A stretch of DNA of 64,000 bases, taken from Mycolicibacterium sp. CBMA 247. Its GTDB lineage: Bacteria > Actinomycetota > Actinomycetes > Mycobacteriales > Mycobacteriaceae. Each line of letters opens with the position of its first letter. Position 1 is the first letter of the stretch. Below the pieces are notes generated by a model. That model was not told where the DNA came from. It searched no databases and was given only the letters and a program-made list of their open reading frames with translations. The translations under genes were made by a program, and so were the position numbers. The stretch lies in assembly GCF_009729095.1 (NCBI RefSeq), contig NZ_VTGX01000004.1, forward strand, positions 248,001 to 312,000. The letters run 5' to 3'. Shown here in pieces: positions 9,051 through 18,421 of this stretch.

Positions 9051-9884
9051 ATGAGTGTGATTGACGGCAACACCCTCGACGGCGTCTCGGCAACCACGTT
9101 GTGGACCCTGAGCAATCGCGGCACCGAGGCCAAGCGTTCCGACGGCGTGATCCGCGACCCGTGGGCGGTGGCCCTGCTCGACGCGATCGACTTCGACTAC
9201 CGCAAGTTCGGCAGGCCCAATCAAGCCCACGCCCTGCGGGCCCACACATTCGACATCGAGACCCACGACTACCTCTCGACGCATCCGAAGGCCGCCGTGG
9301 TGGCACTTGCCGAGGGCCTGCAGACCAGTTTCTGGCGCCTCGATCAGGCCGGGGTGGCCGACGAATTGACCTGGTATTCGGTCGATCTACCGCCCGTTAT
9401 GGCGATCCGCGAGAGCCTGCTGCCCTACGATGACCGGATCGTGGCGCTGGCCCAGTCCGCGCTGGACCGCAGTTGGATGGATCGGGTCGACGCCACCGAC
9501 GACGTATTCATCACCGCCGAGGGGCTGCTGATGTACCTGGAGCCCGAGGATGTGCGCAGCCTGATCACCGACTGCGCGGCACGCTTTCCCGGCGGCCGGA
9601 TGATCTTCGACTCGATTCCGCACTGGGCGAGCCGACGCACCATCAAGGGTTTGCACCTGTCCAAGAGCTACATCGCGCCGCCGATGCCGTTCGCCCTCAC
9701 TGCCGACGAGGGGCTGGCCATGGCTGGGACGGGACCGGGCGCCATTCCCGGGGTGCGGTCCGCCCGCGACGTGGCGATGTCACCGGGACGCGGCCTGTTC
9801 AAGCTGGCCGCCCAGCCCTGGGTGGACCGCATCGGCCCGCTACACCGCGCCCGGCCGTCCATCACGGTGCTGGATTTCGGCTGA
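9051..9884 (+). CDS. class I SAM-dependent O-methyltransferase, LCM/TcmP type
   Basis: This 277-residue protein belongs to the leucine-carboxyl-methyltransferase-like group common in mycobacteria (TIGR00027-like). Key features are GVIRDPWAVALLDAIDFDYRKFG near residue 30, VVALAEGLQTSFWRLD as the SAM-binding strand-loop, and DDVFITAEGLLMYLEPEDV late in the fold. The substrate is probably a carboxylate or hydroxyl of a polyketide or lipid. A paralogue lies at 11466. Position and family suggest relation to Rv1153c (Omt). Confidence 0.85.
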   Translation: MSVIDGNTLDGVSATTLWTLSNRGTEAKRSDGVIRDPWAVALLDAIDFDYRKFGRPNQAHALRAHTFDIETHDYLSTHPKAAVVALAEGLQTSFWRLDQAGVADELTWYSVDLPPVMAIRESLLPYDDRIVALAQSALDRSWMDRVDATDDVFITAEGLLMYLEPEDVRSLITDCAARFPGGRMIFDSIPHWASRRTIKGLHLSKSYIAPPMPFALTADEGLAMAGTGPGAIPGVRSARDVAMSPGRGLFKLAAQPWVDRIGPLHRARPSITVLDFG

Positions 9885-9909
9885 CCCGCAGGATCGAAAC
9901 GAGACGACA

Positions 9910-10896
9910 TTGCTGATTCCGGGGCCCAATGGCCGGCTGCATCGGCCTCTGCTGACGCTACTCACCGCGTTGCTCGTCGCCGGGGTCACGCCTTCCTGCA
10001 CGACGGAAGCGAGAACGGAAAAGAGATCTGCTGAGGTCGCGGTGGTACCCGAAGCGCTCGCCCTGCCCAAGGTGACCGTCACCCGGTTTCACTACCTGTC
10101 CGACAAGAGCCCCACCGGCCGGTACCCCGACCAGAACTGGGCCGATCTGTACCTGCCTGACGGCGCGCACACGTTCAATTCGGTCCCGCTGGTGGTGCTC
10201 ATCCACGGCGGCGGGTGGCAGAGCACGATGGGCGCCGGCGTGTTCGACGGATTGGCCCGCGAGCTCACCAGCCGCGGCATGGCCGTCTACAACATCGAGT
10301 ACCGCCGGGTCGGATCGGGCGGCGGATGGCCGACCACTTTCGATGATGTGGCCCGCGCCATGGACTACGTCGCCGAGGTGAACCTGCAGTATCCGCAGCT
10401 GGCCATTGACGATGCGCTTGTCGTAGGCCACAGCGCGGGAGCTCAGCTGGCCGTGTGGGCCAGCACCCGGCAGGACCTGCACGGTGACGAGGTCGGATCC
10501 CGGCCTCTCTTCCGGCCGACCAGGGTCATCTCGCTGGCCGGTCCGCTCGACATGGTCTACGCCGCCAACCACGGCGACAATCGCATCGTCGCGGTACTCG
10601 GCGGCCGCCCGGCACAGGTGCCGCAGCGCTACGCCTCGGTCGATCCGATCCAGAACCTTGACCCGGACGTGCCGGTGATCGCGCTCCACGGAACCCTTGA
10701 TACCGTTGTCGCACCGGCCAATTCGGAGCGCTATGTCGCGGCACTCAGGAAGCGCGGCGGCCGGGCCAGCCTTGAGTTGCTCCCTGGCGAGAACCACACC
10801 TCGATCTTGTCGACGCGCTCCCGCAGCTTCGGCCGGGTGCTGCACCTCATCACCGCCACCTCGAATGCCAATCTGGACCAGCTGCCGGTGAAGTGA
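9910..10896 (+). CDS. secreted alpha/beta hydrolase (esterase-like)
   Basis: This 328-residue protein has an N-terminal hydrophobic signal segment (RPLLTLLTALLVAGVTPSC); the Cys may be a lipobox, though the preceding residues are atypical. The hydrolase domain shows the HGGG oxyanion motif (VVLIHGGGWQ), nucleophile elbow GHSAGAQ, an acid in LHGTLDTVV and a late His in GENHTSIL. It resembles carboxylesterase/BD-FAE-type enzymes. Translation probably begins at TTG 9910, because no ATG or GTG gives an intact signal peptide. It is 25 bp after the methyltransferase and probably in the same operon. Confidence 0.8.
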   Translation: MLIPGPNGRLHRPLLTLLTALLVAGVTPSCTTEARTEKRSAEVAVVPEALALPKVTVTRFHYLSDKSPTGRYPDQNWADLYLPDGAHTFNSVPLVVLIHGGGWQSTMGAGVFDGLARELTSRGMAVYNIEYRRVGSGGGWPTTFDDVARAMDYVAEVNLQYPQLAIDDALVVGHSAGAQLAVWASTRQDLHGDEVGSRPLFRPTRVISLAGPLDMVYAANHGDNRIVAVLGGRPAQVPQRYASVDPIQNLDPDVPVIALHGTLDTVVAPANSERYVAALRKRGGRASLELLPGENHTSILSTRSRSFGRVLHLITATSNANLDQLPVK

Positions 10897-10930
10897 CGAT
10901 CCGGCTGGGCGGTCTGGCTAGGCTGGAGCC

Positions 10931-11446
10931 ATGACCCGCTACATCGCTTTCTTGCGCGGCGTCAACGTCGGAGGTGTGAACCTCAAGATGGCCGAGGTGG
11001 CGCAGGCCATGGAGGCGGCCGGGTTCACCGAGGTGCGAACGATCCTGGCGAGCGGGAATGTATTGCTGGACAGTGCTTCCGGTGCCGCGGAGGTTCGCAC
11101 CACGGCGGAGCGGGCACTGCGCGACGCCTTCGGCTACGAGGCATGGGTGTTGGTGTACGACCTGGCCACGCTGCAGAAGATCTCCACGGCCTACCCGTTC
11201 GAGCGTGAGGTCGACGGCCACCACTCATACGTCACGTTCGTCAGCGACGCCGACCTGCTCGACGAGCTCGCGGCCCTGCCGCCGGGCGCCGGGGAGAAGG
11301 TGCAGCGCGGTGACGGCGTGCTGTATTGGCAGGTGCCCCGCGCGGCGACGCTGGACAGCGCCATCGGCAAGACCATGGGCAAGAAGCGTTACAAATCCTC
11401 GACGACCACCAGGAACCTGCGCACGCTGGAGAAAGTGCTGCGCTGA
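10931..11446 (+). CDS. DUF1697 domain protein
   Basis: This 171-residue protein starts with the family signature MTRYIAFLRGVNVGGVNLKM and ends with IGKTMGKKRYKSSTTTRNLRTLEKVL, both diagnostic of DUF1697. The family is soluble, widespread in actinobacteria and of unknown function. It has a 34-bp gap from the hydrolase and a 19-bp gap to the next methyltransferase, so it may be in one transcript with both. Confidence 0.9.
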   Translation: MTRYIAFLRGVNVGGVNLKMAEVAQAMEAAGFTEVRTILASGNVLLDSASGAAEVRTTAERALRDAFGYEAWVLVYDLATLQKISTAYPFEREVDGHHSYVTFVSDADLLDELAALPPGAGEKVQRGDGVLYWQVPRAATLDSAIGKTMGKKRYKSSTTTRNLRTLEKVLR

Positions 11447-11465
11447 TTTCGGTACATTCGTGCAA

Positions 11466-12293
11466 GTGACCACCAACCCGCGCACCAAGGTCGCGCTCAC
11501 CGGTGTTTCGGAGACCGCGCTGCTGACACTGCAGGTCCGCGCGCATGAGGCCCGCCGCCGGGACGGTCTGATCGACGATCCGATGGCAGTGCAACTGGTC
11601 GACTCGATCGATTTCGATTTCGCCAAGTTCGGCTACACCCGCCGCCAGGACATGGCCCTGCGGTCACTGTTGTTCGACCGGATCACCGGCGACTATCTGC
11701 GCGACCATCCGCGGGCCACCGTGGTTGCGCTGGCCGAAGGACTGCAGACCAGCTTCTACCGGCTCGACGCCGCCGGCCTGGGACATCAGTTCCGTTGGGT
11801 GGCAGTCGATCTGGAGCCGATGATCGAGCTCCGCAATAAGCTGCTGCCGAAGCCGGACCGGGTCACCCAGTGCGCCCAGTCGGCACTGGACTTCAGCTGG
11901 ATGGACCACGTCGACACCACCGACGGCGTCTTCATCACCGCAGAGGGCCTGCTGATGTATCTGCAGCCCGAGGAGGCCATGTCGCTGATCCGCGGCTGCG
12001 CGCAACGCTTTCCGGGCGGGCAGATGATGTTCGACCTGCCGCCCGCGTTGCTCGCCTTCCTGACCCGCAAGGGGATGCCGACCTCGATGCGCTATCGGGT
12101 GCCGGCGATGCCGTTCACCCTGTCCCCCGCGCAGCTGGCCGGCCTGGTCAACACCGTCCCCGGGGTGCGGACGGTGCGCGACCTGCCGATGCCGCCGGGC
12201 CGAGGCACGGTGTTCAACGCCTTACTGCGGGCGCAGCACCTGCCGATCTTCGACCCGGTCCGTCCAGTGATGGGACTGCTGGAATTCGGTTAG
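11466..12293 (+). CDS. second LCM/TcmP-type SAM O-methyltransferase
   Basis: This 275-residue paralogue of the enzyme at 9051 shares DDPMAVQLVDSIDFDFAKFG, VVALAEGLQTSFYRLD and DGVFITAEGLLMYLQPEEA. GTG 11466 gives MTTNPRTKVALTGVSETALLTL, the usual N-terminus of this family. The frame is open further upstream but only as a shadow of the DUF1697 gene. The reaction is SAM-dependent O-methylation of an unknown acceptor. Confidence 0.85.
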   Translation: MTTNPRTKVALTGVSETALLTLQVRAHEARRRDGLIDDPMAVQLVDSIDFDFAKFGYTRRQDMALRSLLFDRITGDYLRDHPRATVVALAEGLQTSFYRLDAAGLGHQFRWVAVDLEPMIELRNKLLPKPDRVTQCAQSALDFSWMDHVDTTDGVFITAEGLLMYLQPEEAMSLIRGCAQRFPGGQMMFDLPPALLAFLTRKGMPTSMRYRVPAMPFTLSPAQLAGLVNTVPGVRTVRDLPMPPGRGTVFNALLRAQHLPIFDPVRPVMGLLEFG

Positions 12294-12307
12294 CCCGCCG
12301 CCAACGG

Positions 12308-15300
12308 CTATTGGGCCCACACGTCCTCGACATAGCGATCTGAACTGACCAGGTCTGCGAGCCAGCGCGCAGCGGCGTCATCGTCGGCGCCGGTGTTGCG
12401 GCGGTAGATATCGCGGAAGGCCCCACGCACCGCGGGAGCCATCCGGGCTCCGTCTCCACACACGTACACGTGGGTGTCCATGTCCGGGTCGCCCAGCATG
12501 GACCACACCTCGTCGGCATCGGCAGTGATGCGATCCTGCACGTACCGGACCTCGTCTTCGGGCCGTCGCGAGAAGGCCGGGCGCATCCGGACCACACCGG
12601 CCTGTTCGGCAGCCGCAAACTCGTCGCGGAACAGATAGTCCACGTCCGGGTGACGCACGCCAAAGAAGCACAGCGCCGACGTGAAAGGTTCGCCGGCGCC
12701 CTGCGCCGCCAGCCGGTCTCCCACGAATCCGCGGAATGGGGCGACCCCGGTCCCGGCGCCGACCAGGATGACGTTCTTCGCCGGCTCGGCACCGGCGCGA
12801 AACGCGCGGCGTGCTGTATCGACACGCATCCGAATCTGTTGCCCCGGTGTGGTATCGGCGAGATAACTCGACGACACCCCGCGGAAAACGCCGTACCCGG
12901 AGCGGGCCGGCCCCTCCAGCACGCTGACCACCAGTTCGACCTCACGCGGCAGCTGGCGCGCCGAAGAGGCGATGGAGTAGTGCCGGGTTGCCATCGGCTC
13001 GAACAACTCCAGCAGTTCGGCGCGCGACAGCTCCGTCGCCGCGAACTCGGCCAGACATTCGGTGACACTCAGCGCTCGGGCCTCGGGGTCTTCGGCGAGT
13101 TCGGTCAGCGCCGCACGTTCGGGCGAACACGGGTTGGCCGCCGCCAACCGCAGCAGCTGACTGCGGCTGGCGGGCTTGCGGAGCTCGATGAAATGGGTGA
13201 GCAGTTCGCGCACACTGACTTCACGGTCGATGGCGATGGCGCGGCGGGTGCTGCGCCGCGGATTGACCGAGATCCGGCGGTCGAGGCGCAGCTCAAGTAG
13301 CTCGCCGACCTCCTCCACCACCTCGGGGCTGTTGTCGGGCAGGACCGTGAGGTGATCACCGGTCTGGTATTCGACGTCGTCCGGCAGCGCGATCCGGACG
13401 AGCCGCTTGTCGTTTCCCATGGCGCCGCTCAGCCGGCTGTCGACGTCGATCAAGGCCACGTTGTCCAGCACGGTGGCCGGTTGCACCTGGAAACGCGCAT
13501 CGATCGCCGAAGTCACCGGCCCGTCGATGGCGCGTAGCTCGTAGAGCAGCTCACCGTCGGTGCTGTCGGCGGCACCCGGCACCTGTACGGCGTGGGTGGG
13601 GGCGAGAGCTTCCCAGAGAGCCGCGGAGAAGTCTTCGACGGTCCCCGCGAAGTCCCCCGACGTGTCGGCCTCGCCGCGCGGAATCAACGATGGGCCGAGG
13701 AGTTCCGCCAAACGCGCATCGATGTGCTTCGGGACGGTCTGGTAGGTCTCGGCCCAGTTCCGGTCTCCGACGCCGAGTACGGCGTACGGGATGGCCGGTT
13801 GCGCTTGTGTGCCCGGATCGTCCAGCCACTCGACGAAGCGCCGCGCGTCGTCGGTGGGTTGCCCGTTGTACGACGCGGCGATGACCAACAGCGCCCCCTC
13901 GGTGGGCAGTGCTCCCGCTGCCGTGTCGAGAGCGGCCACCGTGGTCTGATAGCCGAGGTCGACGGCCTCTTCGGCCAGTTGCTGCGCCAGTGCCCGGCAG
14001 TTGCCGAGGTTCGAGCCATGCAGCACAGTCACTTTCGAACCCGGCGCCGCCGACGCGCGCGGCCTTGCCGCCGACACTGCCTCTGGAGTGGGATCCGCGG
14101 TGTGCTGACGTTCCGGCGGTGTCCGCCGCACCAGATCTAGGTGGAATCCAACCGGTTTGCGCAGCAGGTCGCTGTGGGTACGCAGCTGGTAGTGCTCCAC
14201 GTCCAGGAAGCGGTACCGGTGTACCAGGGTGGCCAGCGCCATCGTCGCTTCGTGCAACGCGAACTGACGGCCGATACAGGATCTGGCTCCGGTACCGAAA
14301 GGTTTGAACAGGTTGACCGGCCGGCCCGCGGCATGCTCGGCGCCGAACCGGTCCGGGTCGAAGATGTCGACGTTGTCACCCCATTCGGGTTGCCGGTGCA
14401 GTGCCGAAGTCGTCACCGTGACGACCTCGCCCTTGCGCACCGGATATCGGCCTCCGATGACGGTGTCCGCCAATGCCATTCGGTCGAACTCCCGGACCGG
14501 CGGGGACAGCCGCAGCGTTTCGTCGACGATCTGCCGGACGTAGGTGAGCTTGCCGATCTCGTCGAACGCCGGCACATGGTCGTCGGCCGGCCCGAATACC
14601 GCATCCACCTCGAGGCACGCCCGGTGCAGCACCGCAGGGTTCTTGACGATGCTGTACAGCGCGGTCGGCATCAGTGTCGACGTGGTGTCCTGCCCGGCGA
14701 TCAGGAACGTCAGGATCTGGTTGCGGATGCTGTCGTGACCGAGGCGGGGTGCGCCGTCGGCGGCCGGTTCGAGCATCAGGGCGAGCAGATCGTCCAGATC
14801 GACCGCACCCGCGCGGTGCCCGGCGATCAATTCGTCGATGAAGGCATAGAGCTTGTCGCGCTCGGCGGCGAAGATCTCCCGGTCGCCACCGCCCGGGGTG
14901 AGGATCTGCTCCAGCGCGGCCGCGAAACTGGCCGGGATCTCGGCGAGCCCGTCGTGGTGATACGAGTCGAACCGCGCACCGAATCCGGCCAGACCCACGG
15001 TGTCCATCGCCAGCTTCGCCAGATCCCCCGCGACGTCGACCGCGCGATGTTCTGCTGCCCCGGCGGCGTGGTCCCACAACGCGATGAGCTGGCGGTTGAT
15101 GTCGAGCATGGCCGGGTGGTAGCTGCGCAGGCCGCTGAAGCTGAACCCGGGGATCAGGACGTCATGTGCCTGCTGCCAACCGTTTTCGCCCGGATACGAC
15201 GTGAACAGGCCGTTGTCGACCAGTGTTCGGAAGCGGTCAAGCCGGTCGGTGATGCCCTTGGCGAAGCGTGTCTCGTCGCACAGTTCGTCGACCAACGGCA

Positions 15301-15487
15301 AGGAACATGCATAGAGCCGCCGGCTGCCGGTGAAGTCGGCGTAGAACAGGGGCCCGTATTGCTCGGCGAGCACGTCTGCGGGCAGCGCGTAGGGCCGGCC
15401 GGCAACCGGCCCCGGTGGCAGTTCCAGGCCCACGGCCGATGGCACGCCGTCGATGTCCGGTGGTAACGCCGGCGAGAACTTCTCCAT
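12308..15487 (-). CDS. self-sufficient cytochrome P450-CPR fusion (CYP102/BM3 type)
   Basis: This single 1059-residue polypeptide joins a P450 haem domain (about residues 1-455) to a diflavin reductase. The I-helix AGQDTT is at 264-269, ExxR is Glu323-Arg326, and the haem-ligand loop FGTGARSCIG places Cys404. A linker to about 484 precedes the FMN flavodoxin domain (HGSNLGNCRALAQQL from about 490). The FAD/NADPH domain carries RHYSIASS, GAGTGVAPFRGF and the terminal VYVCGDGARMAPAVR. Such enzymes hydroxylate fatty acids or similar lipids with NADPH and need no separate redox partners. They are uncommon in mycobacteria, where most P450s use free ferredoxins. The neighbouring monooxygenase suggests an oxidative catabolic role. 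Confidence 0.93.
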   Translation of the reverse strand: MEKFSPALPPDIDGVPSAVGLELPPGPVAGRPYALPADVLAEQYGPLFYADFTGSRRLYACSLPLVDELCDETRFAKGITDRLDRFRTLVDNGLFTSYPGENGWQQAHDVLIPGFSFSGLRSYHPAMLDINRQLIALWDHAAGAAEHRAVDVAGDLAKLAMDTVGLAGFGARFDSYHHDGLAEIPASFAAALEQILTPGGGDREIFAAERDKLYAFIDELIAGHRAGAVDLDDLLALMLEPAADGAPRLGHDSIRNQILTFLIAGQDTTSTLMPTALYSIVKNPAVLHRACLEVDAVFGPADDHVPAFDEIGKLTYVRQIVDETLRLSPPVREFDRMALADTVIGGRYPVRKGEVVTVTTSALHRQPEWGDNVDIFDPDRFGAEHAAGRPVNLFKPFGTGARSCIGRQFALHEATMALATLVHRYRFLDVEHYQLRTHSDLLRKPVGFHLDLVRRTPPERQHTADPTPEAVSAARPRASAAPGSKVTVLHGSNLGNCRALAQQLAEEAVDLGYQTTVAALDTAAGALPTEGALLVIAASYNGQPTDDARRFVEWLDDPGTQAQPAIPYAVLGVGDRNWAETYQTVPKHIDARLAELLGPSLIPRGEADTSGDFAGTVEDFSAALWEALAPTHAVQVPGAADSTDGELLYELRAIDGPVTSAIDARFQVQPATVLDNVALIDVDSRLSGAMGNDKRLVRIALPDDVEYQTGDHLTVLPDNSPEVVEEVGELLELRLDRRISVNPRRSTRRAIAIDREVSVRELLTHFIELRKPASRSQLLRLAAANPCSPERAALTELAEDPEARALSVTECLAEFAATELSRAELLELFEPMATRHYSIASSARQLPREVELVVSVLEGPARSGYGVFRGVSSSYLADTTPGQQIRMRVDTARRAFRAGAEPAKNVILVGAGTGVAPFRGFVGDRLAAQGAGEPFTSALCFFGVRHPDVDYLFRDEFAAAEQAGVVRMRPAFSRRPEDEVRYVQDRITADADEVWSMLGDPDMDTHVYVCGDGARMAPAVRGAFRDIYRRNTGADDDAAARWLADLVSSDRYVEDVWAQ

Positions 15488-15535
15488 GTGCGCCGAGCAT
15501 AGCCACGCAGCATGTGCCGTCCCTGAGAATCAGCC

Positions 15536-17044
15536 TCAGCGAACGAGCTGAGTAGTCTGTGCGGAATTCCCAGCAACGCTCCGGGATCCGAACCGCAGCG
15601 CCGAGTCCTCAACCGGCCCGTTACGCAGCGTCTCGGCATCTAGCGTGTAGTTCATCGTCATCTGCCACGGTCCGTCGACACCCTGGCGAGGCAGCTCATC
15701 GACCGAACGTTGCACGTATCCGGCACCGAACTCCAGCAGTGGTCGGGTTCGGTCACCGGTGAACTCGGGGCGCACGCTCTCAAAGCCGTTGTCGTCCATG
15801 TGCTTCAGCAGCCGGCAGAAATGCTCGCACAGCAGTCCGACCTTGAGCGTCCATGACGAGTTCGTGTAGCCGAAGGCGAAGACGAAGTTGGGCACCCCCG
15901 ACAGCATCATGCCCTTGTAGGCCACGGTCTGCGGCAGGTCCACCGGTACGCCATCGACGGTGAGCGTCATGCCGCCGAACAACTGGATGTTCAATCCGGT
16001 TGCGGTGACGATGATGTCGGCCTCCAGCTCGCGGCCGGACTCCAGCAGGATGCCGGTCTCGGTGAACGTCGAGATGCGGTCGGTGACCACCGAGGCGCTG
16101 CCGTCCCCGAGCACGGAGAACAGGTCGCCGTCGGGCACCGCGCACAGCCGCTGATCCCACGGGTTGTAGTGGGGGCTGAAATGCTCGTCCACCGGGTACC
16201 CGGCGGGTAGCTTGCGGGCGTTGATCCACCGGATCACTGCCCGGGCGGACTTCGGGTACTTCTGGCAGAAGGTGTAGACGCCGCGCTGTTTGAGAATGTT
16301 CTTGCGGCGGGTCAGCGCGTAACCACGCTCGTCGCCGAGCAGCCGCTTGGCGGTGTTGGCGAAGGAATCCTTGGCCGGCACCGGCATCACATAGGTCGGT
16401 GAGCGCTGCAGCATGGTGACATGGGCAGCCGTGCCCGCCATCGCGGGGATCAGCGTGACCGCGGTGGCGCCGCTGCCGATCACCACGACCTTCTTGCCCG
16501 CGTAGTCGAGATCCTCGGGCCAGTGCTGGGGGTGGACGATGCGCCCGGTGAACCGGTCGGCCCCGTCGAAGTGCGGCGCGTACCCCTGGTCGTAGCGGAA
16601 GTACCCACCGCCGCAGAACAGCCAGTTCGCCGAAATCTGGATCAGCTCGGCATCCGCTCCGTCATCGTCGGCGCGCTCGATGTCCACGGTCCACCGGGCC
16701 TGAGCGGAATCCCAGGCCGCACCGAGCACCTTGTGGTGGAACCGGATGTGGCGGTCGATGCCGTTCTCGGAGACGGTCTCGCCCAGGTAGGCCAGGATCT
16801 TGTCGGCGGTGGCGATGGCATGATCGTCGCGCCACGGTTTGAACTCGTAACCGAAGGTGTGCAGGTCGGAGTCCGACCGAATTCCCGGATAGCGGAACAG
16901 GTCCCAGGTGCCGCCGGTGGCGCCACGGGCCTCCAGGATCGCGTAGCTGCGGCCCGGGTGTTCGCGCTGCAGGTAGTAGGCGGCGCCGATGCCGGAGATG
17001 CCGGCACCGACGATCAATACGTCGACGTGTTCGGTATCACTCAT
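15536..17044 (-). CDS. Baeyer-Villiger flavin monooxygenase, EthA-like
   Basis: This 502-residue FAD/NADPH enzyme has the FAD Rossmann motif GAGISG (13-18), the complete Baeyer-Villiger fingerprint FTGRIVHPQHW (165-175) and the NADPH motif GSGATA (190-195). Length and sequence resemble EthA, which oxidises ketones and activates ethionamide-type thioamides. ATG 17044 (MSDTEHVD) was chosen because the dinucleotide fold begins eight residues later; an upstream extension would cross the divergent promoter. It lies 48 bp upstream of the P450 fusion on the same strand, so the two oxygenases may be co-expressed. The divergent PucR gene is the likely regulator, not an EthR-type TetR. Confidence 0.9.
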   Translation of the reverse strand: MSDTEHVDVLIVGAGISGIGAAYYLQREHPGRSYAILEARGATGGTWDLFRYPGIRSDSDLHTFGYEFKPWRDDHAIATADKILAYLGETVSENGIDRHIRFHHKVLGAAWDSAQARWTVDIERADDDGADAELIQISANWLFCGGGYFRYDQGYAPHFDGADRFTGRIVHPQHWPEDLDYAGKKVVVIGSGATAVTLIPAMAGTAAHVTMLQRSPTYVMPVPAKDSFANTAKRLLGDERGYALTRRKNILKQRGVYTFCQKYPKSARAVIRWINARKLPAGYPVDEHFSPHYNPWDQRLCAVPDGDLFSVLGDGSASVVTDRISTFTETGILLESGRELEADIIVTATGLNIQLFGGMTLTVDGVPVDLPQTVAYKGMMLSGVPNFVFAFGYTNSSWTLKVGLLCEHFCRLLKHMDDNGFESVRPEFTGDRTRPLLEFGAGYVQRSVDELPRQGVDGPWQMTMNYTLDAETLRNGPVEDSALRFGSRSVAGNSAQTTQLVR

Positions 17045-17108
17045 ACAACGATGGTCGCGTCCGCGGTACCCATGGCCAAGGTCAAAATCAACCATTTTCG
17101 TCATGTTC

Positions 17109-17125
17109 CGGTGCACTGTGCACCG
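17109..17125. promoter_or_regulatory. 17-bp perfect palindrome between BVMO and pucR-type gene
   Basis: CGGTGCACTGTGCACCG has 8-bp arms around a single T. It lies 18 bp before the regulator ATG and 65 bp before the monooxygenase ATG, in a 98-bp divergent promoter. Confidence 0.5.
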
Positions 17126-17142
17126 TCGATCTACGGTGAACC

Positions 17143-18369
17143 ATGGCCTGGACCCCGCCCTCACCACGGGTGAAGGAACTGATCCGGCAGTGCGCCCAGA
17201 TCGTGGTCAACGCCCGCCCGGAATGGCTCGAGGAACTGGACCAGGCTGTGCTGGCCGCCAGCCCGTCCGTTGCCGCCGACCCCGAACTCGCGGCCGCGGT
17301 CAGCAGCAGCAACCGCGCCAACCTGTTCTTCTGGGGCGCCGCCAACGTACGCGATCCCGGTGCGCCCGTACCGCCGAACACCGGCCCGGAGCCGCTGACC
17401 ATCGCCCGTGAGTTGGTGCGCCGCGGGATCGACGCCATCGCCCTCGATGCGTACCGGGTCGGTGAGGGCGTGGCATGGCGCCGGCTGCTGGAGATCGCCT
17501 TCGAACTCAGCTCCGATCCCGCCGAACTGCACGAGTTGTTGGACGTGTGCTCGCGGTCCATCAGCGCGTTCGTCGACGCCACCCTGGCCGGGATCGCCGC
17601 CCAGATCGACCTGGAGCGCGACGAACTGACCCGCGGCACGCACGCCGAGCGTCGCGAGACCGTCGCACTACTGCTCGACGGCGCCCCGATCCCCCGGCAG
17701 CGCGCCGAGGCGCGGCTTGGCTACGCGCTGACCGGCACTCACACCGCGGCGGTGATCTGGAGCGAGGACTCCACGGGCGACCTGTCCGGTTTGGACCGGG
17801 CCGCCGAGGCGTTCGGCCAGGCCTGCGGCGATCCGCGGCTGCTGAGTGTGTTGGCCAGCAGCGCCACCCGCTGGGTGTGGGCGGCGAGCGCCGACATCCA
17901 AGATGGCTTCGAGGCCCTGACCAGAGCCAGCCGAGCGTTCAGCGGTGTCCGGATCGCCATCGGGCCGACCGCCGATGGCCTGGATGGCTTCCGGCGCAGT
18001 CATTTCGACGCGATCACCACGCAGCAGATGATGGCCCGGCTGCACTCCACACAACAGATCGGGCGGTTCACCGACGTCGAGCTGGTCGCACTGACCACCG
18101 CCGATCCCGATCGCGCTGCCGAATTCGTCAGCCACAACCTCGGCGCTCTAGAGGCTGCCGACACCGAATTACAGGAAACGGTAAGGGTATTCGTCAACGA
18201 GCAGTGCAACGCCTCGCGCGCCGCCGCGCGGCTGTACCTGCATCGCAATACGCTGCTGCGCCGGTTGGCCCGCGCCGACGAACTCCTGCCCCGCCCACTT
18301 GCCGAAAACAGTGTCGCGGTGGCCGTGGCACTTGATGTATTGCGCTGGCACGGCAACCGGCCGGGCTGA
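17143..18369 (+). CDS. PucR/CdaR-type transcriptional regulator
   Basis: This 408-residue protein has a variable N-terminal half, a central GGDEF-like/CdaR region (about 190-300) and a C-terminal PucR HTH: VRVFVNEQCNASRAAARLYLHRNTLLRRLARADELL. PucR-family proteins usually activate neighbouring catabolic genes when an inducer binds. It is divergent from the Baeyer-Villiger monooxygenase and P450 fusion, which are its probable targets. A perfect palindrome lies just before its start. Confidence 0.85.
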   Translation: MAWTPPSPRVKELIRQCAQIVVNARPEWLEELDQAVLAASPSVAADPELAAAVSSSNRANLFFWGAANVRDPGAPVPPNTGPEPLTIARELVRRGIDAIALDAYRVGEGVAWRRLLEIAFELSSDPAELHELLDVCSRSISAFVDATLAGIAAQIDLERDELTRGTHAERRETVALLLDGAPIPRQRAEARLGYALTGTHTAAVIWSEDSTGDLSGLDRAAEAFGQACGDPRLLSVLASSATRWVWAASADIQDGFEALTRASRAFSGVRIAIGPTADGLDGFRRSHFDAITTQQMMARLHSTQQIGRFTDVELVALTTADPDRAAEFVSHNLGALEAADTELQETVRVFVNEQCNASRAAARLYLHRNTLLRRLARADELLPRPLAENSVAVAVALDVLRWHGNRPG

Positions 18370-18421
18370 CCCTGGCTACCCCGCCGGAATCCAGATCAGT
18401 CGAACACATCGGCCGAGCCGA

